From Agromyces sp. G08B096 (lineage in GTDB: Bacteria; Actinomycetota; Actinomycetes; Actinomycetales; Microbacteriaceae): a DNA stretch of 64,000 nt. The translations under genes and the position numbers were made by a program. Shown here piece by piece: positions 32,383 through 39,120 of the stretch. The DNA lies in the NCBI RefSeq assembly GCF_040267705.1, contig NZ_CP158374.1, positions 1,798,001 through 1,862,000 of the forward strand. Reading direction: 5' to 3'. Numbering within the stretch: the stretch's first letter is position 1; every line of letters starts with the position of its first letter. The notes beneath the pieces were generated by a model. The model was not told the origin of the DNA. It ran no database searches and saw only the letters and a list, made by a program, of their open reading frames with translations.

Positions 32383-33150
32383 ATGACCGCCGTCGGATTC
32401 TCCTGCGGCCACGGCGCTGCCCCCGGTAGCCCGGGGTCCGTCGTGCTGCGACGCGCCTGCCCGGTGTGCATGCTCGTGCACGAGACGCAGCGTACGCGCG
32501 GGGAACTGCTCGGCCGCGTCGCTCCCGCCCAGCGCGCCGCAGTCGCGGCGGAGACCCGGGTCGGCGCCGAGTACGAGTGGCGCTGCGCGCGGGGCCACGA
32601 CCGCTACCGCGCCAGCATCGCCGAGGTCCTCACGGGCACGGGGTGCGCGAAATGCCGCACCGCGGCGATCGCGCCCGCCGCCCTCGCCGAGGCCGGCGTG
32701 CCGTTCATGAAGCCCGGTCTCCGCGTCGGTACCTCCATGACCGAACAGCGCCTGCGCGCGCTGCTCGGCGAACGCCTCAGGCTGCATCACCGGGTGAACG
32801 CGATCCGCATCGCCCGCACGTTCCACGGCAGGCGCGAGGTCTGGCCCGACATCATCGTGCCGAGCCTCCGGATCGCGGTCGAATACGACGATCCCGGCCG
32901 GTCACGGCGCGCGCACCTCGGCTTGAAGGAGGCATCCGATCTCGACAAGGACGACGCGCTCCGCGAGGTCGGCTGGGACGTCATCCGGGTGCGCGGCGGC
33001 GGACTCGGACCGATCGGGCCGAACAGCATCGTCTGCCGGTCGATCACGGCCGAGGTCGCCGACGCCGTCGTCCGGCGGATGCGCGAGCTCCGCGGCGATG
33101 CCGCCGTCGATGCGATCACACTCCCGACCGCGACGTCGGTCCGGTCCTGA
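32383..33150 (+). CDS. Zinc-ribbon protein with Vsr/DUF559-like endonuclease domain
   Basis: About 255 residues. The N-terminal half has Cys/His clusters typical of DUF4379-like treble-clef ribbons: FSCGHG, RRACPVC, WRCARGHDRY and TGCAKC. The C-terminal half resembles the Vsr/DUF559 group of PD-(D/E)XK nucleases: EVWPDIIVPSLRIAVEYDDPG (Asp and Glu of the site), ASDLDKDDALREVGWDVIRVRG. A DNA-cutting function is inferred. It is divergent from the polymerase-like gene with 117 bases between starts. ATG at 32383; a strong hairpin follows. Confidence 0.68.
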   Translation: MTAVGFSCGHGAAPGSPGSVVLRRACPVCMLVHETQRTRGELLGRVAPAQRAAVAAETRVGAEYEWRCARGHDRYRASIAEVLTGTGCAKCRTAAIAPAALAEAGVPFMKPGLRVGTSMTEQRLRALLGERLRLHHRVNAIRIARTFHGRREVWPDIIVPSLRIAVEYDDPGRSRRAHLGLKEASDLDKDDALREVGWDVIRVRGGGLGPIGPNSIVCRSITAEVADAVVRRMRELRGDAAVDAITLPTATSVRS

Positions 33151-33163
33151 GCCCGGTCGCGCG

Positions 33164-33205
33164 ACGGGTCCGGAGCCGCTCCCCCCAGCGGAGCTCCGGA
33201 CCCGT
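33164..33205. terminator. Terminator hairpin between endonuclease-like and DUF7144 genes
   Basis: A perfect 13-bp stem ACGGGTCCGGAGC with its complement, 13 bases after the stop at 33150, between convergent genes. Confidence 0.7.
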
Positions 33206-33240
33206 GGCGCGCGACGTCGGCGCGCCGGCGGCGGGCGGAC

Positions 33241-33651
33241 CTACCGGGCCGCCGCCGTCTTCAGCTCCCGCCCGTGGACGGTGAGCGCGTAGATGACCAG
33301 GATGTCGAGCACGATCACGATCAGCGACCACCAGGGCTGCACGGGAAGCAGGAAGAGCTGCCCGATCGCGTTCAGCACCGCGAGGATGACGCCGAGCACC
33401 CTCGCCCACGTCGCGCCGGCGAAGAGCGCTCCTCCCGCGAGGATGAGCGTGGCACCGCTGATCAGGTGCCACCACCCCCAGCCGGCGACGTCGAACAGGA
33501 CGAGGTCGCCGGTGCCCGACAGGAAGTACGCGCTGTCCGGGCCGATGACGGCGATCAGTCCGTAGATCACGTCGATGATGCCCGCGGTGAGCAGGATGAT
33601 GGCGGCGAACCATCCCCAGCCGACCCACCCGGTCGTCGCACTGTCACTCAT
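33241..33651 (-). CDS. DUF7144-type four-helix membrane protein
   Basis: A 136-residue protein with four membrane helices: WFAAIILLTAGIIDVIYGLIAV, WWHLISGATLILAGGALFA, VLGVILAVLNAIGQLFL and WSLIVIVLDILVIYALTV. It resembles the small actinobacterial membrane family DUF7144. Start ATG at 33651 (MSDSATTGWVGWGWF), preceded by GAGAGGGG. Its upstream region holds one copy of the 19-bp inverted repeat shared with the genes at 38 kb, suggesting co-regulation. Function unknown. Confidence 0.85.
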   Translation of the reverse strand: MSDSATTGWVGWGWFAAIILLTAGIIDVIYGLIAVIGPDSAYFLSGTGDLVLFDVAGWGWWHLISGATLILAGGALFAGATWARVLGVILAVLNAIGQLFLLPVQPWWSLIVIVLDILVIYALTVHGRELKTAAAR

Positions 33652-33742
33652 GTCTGTCCCCTCTCTCGATGCCCCCGACCGGCGGAAGGCGCCATCGACG
33701 GGGTGTCGTTCGTCACGGTAGTGACGGGCGCCTGCGGGCGGC

Positions 33743-33761
33743 ATCACGCAGGTCGGGTGAT
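33743..33761. promoter_or_regulatory. 19-bp inverted repeat, copy 1 (upstream of DUF7144 gene)
   Basis: ATCAC-GCAGGTCGG-GTGAT: perfect 5-bp arms with a 9-base spacer, about 92 bases upstream of the ATG at 33651. On the strand of the gene it reads ATCACCCGACCTGCGTGAT. Spacer and arms match the copies at 38626 and 38661. Confidence 0.65.
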
Positions 33762-33795
33762 ATCCCGGCCCTCGTCCCGGGACCCTCGAAGGCGA

Positions 33796-35277
33796 CTATT
33801 GGAGCGCTGAGGTGAGTCGGGCGACCCCGTCGAGGAACGTGGCCGTCGGCGGCTCCCTCCGCCATTCCTCGAGGGTGAGCTCCCGGCCGACGTCGCGGTA
33901 CCCCTGCTCCACCTGACGCATCCGGTCGACGAACGCACGTCCCCGGACGAGCATCGAGATCTCGAAGTTCAGCGCGAACGAACGGATGTCCATGTTGCTC
34001 GAGCCGATGACGGCGAGGTCGTCGTCGATCGAGAGATGCTTGGCGTGCAGGATGTACGGCCCCGGGTAGAGGAAGATCCGCACGCCGGCCTCCAGCAGCG
34101 GTTCGTAGTAGGAGCGCTGCGCGTGCCAGACGGAGCCCTGATCGCCGATCTCCGACACGAAGAGCTGCACCTCGAGGCCGCGGAACCGCGCCGAGGTGAT
34201 GGCGTACATCATCGCCTCATCAGGGACGAAGTATGGACTCGTGATGATGACCCGCTCCCTCGCCTGGCTGACGAGGGTCAGGAACAGGCGCAGGTTGTTC
34301 TCCTGCTCGTACGAGGGCCCGCTCGGCACGACCTGGCAGATGAGCGAGTCGGATGCCTCCGCCGCGGCGACCTCGCCCGCCGGCAGGTGCGCGACGTCGA
34401 TGAGGGATTCACCGGTCTCCGCCATCCAATCGGAGAGGAAGACGGCGTTCACCGCCGCGACGGCGGGTCCGGTGACCTGCACCACGAGCTCCTGCCACAT
34501 GAGCCCCCGCTTGCGGTTCTTCGGCGAGTCGTAATCACGGGCGATGAGGTTCTGCGAGCCGGTGAACGCCGTGCGGCCGTCGACGACGACGAGCTTGCGG
34601 TGGTTGCGCAGGTCGGGCCGCTGGTATTGCCCGGAGAGCGGCCGGACCGGCAGGAGGTAGTGCCACTCGACACCGATCCGGTCGAGTTCGGAGGTGGTGA
34701 CGTCGTGCACGCTCACCCGCTTGGAGGCCACGAAGTCGAGGAGGACCCTCACCCGCACGCCTCGCGCGACGGCCCGCTCCATCGCGCCGAAGAACCCGCG
34801 GGTGGTGTCGTCGAACGCGACGATGTAGAACTCGATGTTCACGAACGTCGCGGCGGCGTCGAGCTCCGCGGCCATCCGGTCGATTGACGACTGGTAGTCG
34901 CCGATGAGCTCGGCCCGGTTGCCGCCGACCGCCGGCAGGGCGCCGAGCAACCGGTTCTGCTCCGCGAGCTGGCGGAACTCCGCGGGCAGCGGGGCGCCCG
35001 AGGCATCCGTCGCAGGCGTCGGGAACGCCGCCGCTCGGAGCGCGATCTCGCGGTCGGTCGCCCGCTGGCGCTCGCGTCGCCGCTTCGGGAGCTTCACCGA
35101 GCCGATGAGCAGGAAGAGCAGGATACCGACGAACGGGATGAGGAAGACGGCGAGCAGCCACGCCATCGCCGCGGTCGGTTTCCGGTCTCTCGGCACGATG
35201 ATGAGCGCCAGCACGCGGATCGTCCAGTCGAGCAGGACGAGGACGACCCCGAGCACCACGGTCGCGTCGGCGCTCAT
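33796..35277 (-). CDS. cls: Cardiolipin synthase (phospholipase D family)
   Basis: A 493-residue membrane enzyme forming cardiolipin. Two N-terminal membrane helices (VVLGVVLVLLDWTIRVLALIIV and AMAWLLAVFLIPFVGILLFLLI) precede two HKD phospholipase D motifs: RNHRKLVVVDGRTAFTGSQN and LHAKHLSIDDDLAVIGSSNMD. ATG at 35277. It lies 97 bases downstream of the arylsulfatase gene on the same strand, so it could be co-transcribed with that operon. Confidence 0.94.
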   Translation of the reverse strand: MSADATVVLGVVLVLLDWTIRVLALIIVPRDRKPTAAMAWLLAVFLIPFVGILLFLLIGSVKLPKRRRERQRATDREIALRAAAFPTPATDASGAPLPAEFRQLAEQNRLLGALPAVGGNRAELIGDYQSSIDRMAAELDAAATFVNIEFYIVAFDDTTRGFFGAMERAVARGVRVRVLLDFVASKRVSVHDVTTSELDRIGVEWHYLLPVRPLSGQYQRPDLRNHRKLVVVDGRTAFTGSQNLIARDYDSPKNRKRGLMWQELVVQVTGPAVAAVNAVFLSDWMAETGESLIDVAHLPAGEVAAAEASDSLICQVVPSGPSYEQENNLRLFLTLVSQARERVIITSPYFVPDEAMMYAITSARFRGLEVQLFVSEIGDQGSVWHAQRSYYEPLLEAGVRIFLYPGPYILHAKHLSIDDDLAVIGSSNMDIRSFALNFEISMLVRGRAFVDRMRQVEQGYRDVGRELTLEEWRREPPTATFLDGVARLTSALQ

Positions 35278-35374
35278 ACCGCCCTCCCTCCGGCGGCGAC
35301 CCCAGGCTGCCGCAGGCGCAGGTCCCGGCGGCCGGCCGACACGTTCGGCCCGCCGCCGCCGGACGCGGCATCCC

Positions 35375-37723
35375 TCATGCGGTGGCGGGCAGATCGTAGG
35401 CGATGTGCACGGCTTCGATGCTGCCGTCGAAGGCGAACGGCATGCGGTCGGCGTACGCCCGCGAGACGGCGCCGCCGTACGCGCGTCCGACGTCGAGACA
35501 GTCGTTCGCCGAGAACAGCAGCGGCGCGCTGACGGGCACCGTGCCGGACGCGACCTCCGTGCCGTCCACCCGGAGCGACACCGAGAGCGGCCCGCCCGGC
35601 CGGGGCTCGACGTACGCGGTCACGATCTCCAGCGTGTGCTCCCCCGCCGCGAGCGCGGAAGGCGCGGCGATGATCGTGCGCTGCACGAGGAACAGGTTGT
35701 ACTCGTAGTGGAGGACGCCGTCGACGAGGTACGCGGTGAGTCCCCCTCCCGCGCCGCCGAGCTTGTAGAGCACGCCGCTCGCGCCGTCCTCCACCCGCAC
35801 CGTCATCGTGACCGTGTTCGGCTTGTTGCCGAGCGCGGGTGCGCAGAACTCCGGGATGCGCACGGTGTCGCCGGAGAGCTCCCACTCCGTGTACGCCGGG
35901 CCGAGGCGGTACTCGGGGTGGTACACGGGCACCCAGAGCCCGCCGCCCACCGGCAGCACCTCGTTCTTCGCCGCCTCGATCGCGAACAGCTCCTTCAGCT
36001 GCGCGAGCTTCTCGGGATGCTCCGCCGCCAGGTCGTGGGCCTGGCTCCAGTCCTCGTCGAGGTGGTAGAGCTCCCAGGTGTCGGCGTCGGGCGTCCAGGT
36101 CGCGATCCCGGGAGGTGCGCCCGGCACCCACGGCAGGCGCGGCCCCGTGGCCGAGGCGATCCAGCCGTCGGCGTAGATCGACCGGCTCGCCATGATCTCG
36201 AAGTACTGGACGCGGTGCCGGCCCTCGGCCGCCGCATCCTCGATCGAGTACGCGAAGCTCGTGCCATCGATCGGATCCTGCGGGATGCCGTTCACCGTCT
36301 CCGGGTGCGAGATCCCGAGGATCTCGTAGATTGTCGGAGCGACGTCGATCACGTGATGGAACTGCGTGCGCGGTTCAAGGTCGGGCTCGATCCGCCCGGG
36401 CCACTGGATGAACATCGGGTTCCGTGTGCCGCCGAGGTGGGAGGCCATGAGCTTCATGCCCTGATACGGGGTCGACCCGGCCCACGCCCATGCGGCGTGG
36501 TACTGGTTGTCGGTCGCGGGCGTGCCGAGCGCATCGAGTCCGCCGAGCTCCTCGAGCGCCGCGATGTGCTGATCGACGGTCGTCGGGATCATGTTCTGCG
36601 CGAGCAGCTCGCTGATGGTGCCGTTCTGTCCTTCCCCCGACGAGCCGTTGTCGCCCCAGATGTAGATGATGATCGTGTCGTCGAGGTATCCCAGGCGTTC
36701 GATCTCGTCCACGACGCGGCCGGCCTGCACGTCGGCGTGCTCGCCGAACCCGGCCGCGACCTCCATGAGCCGGCGCTGGAACGGCTTCTGATGCTCAGGG
36801 ATGTCCTCCCACGCGGCGAGGCTCTCGGGGCGGGGGGTGAGCTCCGCGTCCTCGGGAATCCATCCCGCGGCCTTCGCGCCCGCGTGCGCACGCTCCCGAT
36901 ACGCGTCCCACCCGTCGTCGAACCGGCCGGCGTACTTGTCCGCCCACTCCTTCATGATGTGGTGCGGCCCGTGGATCGCTCCGGTCGCCCAGTACATGTA
37001 GAACGGCTTGTCCGGAGCGTTGGCCTTGTGGTCTCGCAGCCAGTGCACCGCATCGTCCGCGAGGTCCTCGCTGAGGTGATAGCCCTCCTCAGGCGTCTTC
37101 GGCGGATGCACCACGGTCGTGTTTCGCACCAGGTTCGGTTCGTACTGGGATGCCTCGCCCGCGAGGAATCCGTAGAAGTACTCGAACCCGTAGCCGGTGG
37201 GCCAGCGATCGTACGGACCGGCCGTCGTCGTCTCCTCAGCGGGGGTGTTGTGCCATTTGCCCCACGCGCCGGTCGAATACCCGTAGTTCCGGAGGACCTC
37301 GGCCATCGTCGCGCTCGACTTCGGGATGTGCCCCGAGTAGCCGTCCCAGTCATTCGCGAGCTCTGCGATCTGACCGTTCCCGACACGGTGATGGTTGCGG
37401 CCGGTCAGCAGGGACGCCCGGGTCGGCGAGCACATCGCCGTCGTGTGGAACCGGTTGTAGCCGACGCCGTTCGCGCGGATCCGCTCGAGCGTCGGCGTCG
37501 CCACGAGACCGCCGAGCGGCTCGGGCAGGGCCGGGCCCGCATCGTCGATGAGGATCACGAGGACGTTCGGCGCCCCCTCGTGCAGGCGCCGCTCGGCCGG
37601 TTTCGGCGAGTACGTCGACTCCTGCAAGGTGCGCCCGGCGACGCTCCCCGACGGCTTCGGCGGAAACGGCAGTGTGCGTGCGGTCGGCAGCGGCTCGCCG
37701 ATCACTGATCTCCGGTTGTTCAT
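35375..37723 (-). CDS. Arylsulfatase (formylglycine-dependent sulfatase)
   Basis: About 782 residues. Metal-binding Asp pair in VLVILIDDAG (60-61), formylglycine site Cys98 in AMCSPTRASLLTGR, and the usual sulfatase blocks KWHNTP, YWATGAIHGPHH and WGDNGSSGEG. A C-terminal extension of about 200 residues is beta-rich and concanavalin-like (VTMTVRVEDGASGVLYKLGG). No signal peptide is visible, so it looks cytoplasmic. ATG at 37723 in the downstream part of an operon with SHOCT and DUF6325 genes. Substrate unknown. Confidence 0.9.
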   Translation of the reverse strand: MNNRRSVIGEPLPTARTLPFPPKPSGSVAGRTLQESTYSPKPAERRLHEGAPNVLVILIDDAGPALPEPLGGLVATPTLERIRANGVGYNRFHTTAMCSPTRASLLTGRNHHRVGNGQIAELANDWDGYSGHIPKSSATMAEVLRNYGYSTGAWGKWHNTPAEETTTAGPYDRWPTGYGFEYFYGFLAGEASQYEPNLVRNTTVVHPPKTPEEGYHLSEDLADDAVHWLRDHKANAPDKPFYMYWATGAIHGPHHIMKEWADKYAGRFDDGWDAYRERAHAGAKAAGWIPEDAELTPRPESLAAWEDIPEHQKPFQRRLMEVAAGFGEHADVQAGRVVDEIERLGYLDDTIIIYIWGDNGSSGEGQNGTISELLAQNMIPTTVDQHIAALEELGGLDALGTPATDNQYHAAWAWAGSTPYQGMKLMASHLGGTRNPMFIQWPGRIEPDLEPRTQFHHVIDVAPTIYEILGISHPETVNGIPQDPIDGTSFAYSIEDAAAEGRHRVQYFEIMASRSIYADGWIASATGPRLPWVPGAPPGIATWTPDADTWELYHLDEDWSQAHDLAAEHPEKLAQLKELFAIEAAKNEVLPVGGGLWVPVYHPEYRLGPAYTEWELSGDTVRIPEFCAPALGNKPNTVTMTVRVEDGASGVLYKLGGAGGGLTAYLVDGVLHYEYNLFLVQRTIIAAPSALAAGEHTLEIVTAYVEPRPGGPLSVSLRVDGTEVASGTVPVSAPLLFSANDCLDVGRAYGGAVSRAYADRMPFAFDGSIEAVHIAYDLPATA

Positions 37724-37743
37724 GCTGGTCCCCCTCGTTCGAT

Positions 37744-38094
37744 CTACGCGAGCAGCTTCGTCTTCGCCGCCTCGAACTCCGCATCGTTTAGCACACCCTG
37801 TGCCTTCAGGTCGGAGAGCTTCTGGAGCTCGGCGACGACATCCACGCCGCCCGCGCCTCCGGTCGTCGGCGCGGCGGCCACGGCTTGCGCCGGCGCGTGC
37901 GGCGGCGCGACCTGCGCGGCCGCCTGAGACAGCTCGTACTGCTGCGCCTCGTAGGCCCGCTCCGCCCGCTCGTTCTGACGTCTGGCCACGTTCCCGCTCA
38001 CGGCGGTCGCGGTTCCGGCGACGACGGCCGTTCGCGCGGCCATGCCGATCAGTCCCGGCCGGCCCATTCTCCTCAGCAACATGATCGTCTCCAC
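37744..38094 (-). CDS. SHOCT domain protein
   Basis: A 116-residue protein. An N-terminal basic/hydrophobic segment (GLIGMAARTAVVAGTATAVSG) is followed by a charged helix, an Ala/Pro linker and a C-terminal SHOCT domain (VVAELQKLSDLKAQGVLNDAEFEAAKTKLL). SHOCT modules are thought to mediate oligomerisation or membrane-linked assembly. It lies between DUF6325 (12 bases upstream) and the arylsulfatase (20 bases downstream), clearly one operon. Confidence 0.88.
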   Translation of the reverse strand: METIMLLRRMGRPGLIGMAARTAVVAGTATAVSGNVARRQNERAERAYEAQQYELSQAAAQVAPPHAPAQAVAAAPTTGGAGGVDVVAELQKLSDLKAQGVLNDAEFEAAKTKLLA

Positions 38095-38106
38095 CCCATC
38101 CGGATC

Positions 38107-38523
38107 TCAGCGCGCCTCGGCGAGGGCGGCGTTGACGACGGGCGCGGGAATCCGCACGGACTCGACGACCTCGCCGCCCGCGGCGGCGAACTCCGACGCG
38201 AGATGCTTCGCCCACGTCAGCTCGACCGCGAGCAGCAACGCCGCCGATCCTCGGGGCAGTCGCTCGCCGAGCTCGTTCGCGTCCGCCTCGGCGATGAGCC
38301 CGTGGGCCGGCAGCTCGAGCTCGCCGAACGACACGCTCGATTCGTCGATCTCGAGGAAGCGCAGTTCGCCGTCGGGCCCGCGGCTGACGTCCACCAGGTC
38401 GAGCAGGCGCACGGTGCCGGACTCCGCGAGATCGAACACGGCTGCGATCACACCGGCCGGCGAGGTTCCGGCGTCATAGGTCGCGAGCACGAACTCGACC
38501 GGGCCGTACTCCAGATCTGGCAT
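38107..38523 (-). CDS. DUF6325 family protein
   Basis: A 138-residue acidic protein: MPDLEYGPVEFVLATYDAG, VFDLAESGTVRLLDLVDVSRG, then AALLLAVELTWAKHLASEFAAAGGEVVES and IPAPVVNAAL. This matches DUF6325 proteins that often precede SHOCT genes in Actinobacteria. Function unknown; a membrane-stress role is only a guess from linkage. ATG at 38523 has GGAGGGG upstream. It is first in the operon and follows an inverted-repeat motif. Confidence 0.85.
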   Translation of the reverse strand: MPDLEYGPVEFVLATYDAGTSPAGVIAAVFDLAESGTVRLLDLVDVSRGPDGELRFLEIDESSVSFGELELPAHGLIAEADANELGERLPRGSAALLLAVELTWAKHLASEFAAAGGEVVESVRIPAPVVNAALAEAR

Positions 38524-38625
38524 GGTGTCCCCTCCGTCTCCCTCCGACGGGCTCCCACCCGTCTTCATGGGCGGCGCGCATGCCGACGCCCGCCCTCATC
38601 GTGTCCGTCCGGGGCATCCGACGGC

Positions 38626-38644
38626 ATCATGCAGATCAGGTGAT
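38626..38644. promoter_or_regulatory. 19-bp inverted repeat, copy 2 (upstream of DUF6325 operon)
   Basis: ATCAT-GCAGATCAG-GTGAT, one mismatch in the arms, about 103 bases upstream of the DUF6325 ATG. On the operon strand it reads ATCACCTGATCTGCATGAT, matching copy 1 at 16 of 19 positions. Confidence 0.6.
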
Positions 38645-38660
38645 GAGACCTTCCGCCGAG

Positions 38661-38679
38661 ATCGCCCGATCTGCGTGAT
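38661..38679. promoter_or_regulatory. 19-bp inverted repeat, copy 3 (upstream of CMD-like gene)
   Basis: ATCGC-CCGATCTGC-GTGAT on the plus strand, pointing toward the gene at 38781 and oppositely to copy 2. Centres of copies 2 and 3 are 35 bases apart. Confidence 0.6.
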
Positions 38680-38780
38680 GCGGACGGCGGGGGCGGGAGG
38701 TGGACTGCGTGGAACCGACGGCGGCTCGGATGCACCGCATCCTGGCTGGCCGGCCCGCATCGGGATGCGAGGGGGTGCAC

Positions 38781-39110
38781 GTGGACTACGTCGATCAGCT
38801 CCGTCGACTGGCCATCCATGCCGACGAGCCGGCACCGGAGTCGCTCGCCGTGGCCGCGGCGGAGGGTCTGGCACCCAGGGAGCTCGCGATCGGGCGGTTC
38901 TCGGCGCTCATCGCGATGGGAGGCACGGATGCCTCCTTCTCGGCCGCCGTGGACGAGGCGGTGCGGGCCCAGGTGAGCGCGCGCGAGCTCGTCCATGCGA
39001 TCCTCGGCGTCGCCGCCGTGGTCGGGATGCCTCGGGCGGTGTCGGCGGCTCAGCATCTCGCGGTCGTTCTCGGGCTCGATGACGACACCGTGGTGCCCGG
39101 CAGCGAGTAG
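38781..39110 (+). CDS. CMD/AhpD-like small protein lacking the catalytic cysteines
   Basis: About 109 residues resembling carboxymuconolactone decarboxylase/AhpD-fold proteins: VDYVDQLRRLAIHADEP, FSALIAMGGTDASFSAAVDEAVRAQVS and GVAAVVGMPRAVSAAQHLAVVLG. The CxxC active pair of AhpD is absent. The GTG at 38781 is preferred because GAGGGGG lies at 38769-38775 and homologues tend to begin MDYVD; a GTG at 38709 with GGGAGG is an alternative. It is divergent from the DUF6325 operon and shares its motif. Confidence 0.7.
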   Translation: MDYVDQLRRLAIHADEPAPESLAVAAAEGLAPRELAIGRFSALIAMGGTDASFSAAVDEAVRAQVSARELVHAILGVAAVVGMPRAVSAAQHLAVVLGLDDDTVVPGSE

Positions 39111-39120
39111 GCGTCCACGG

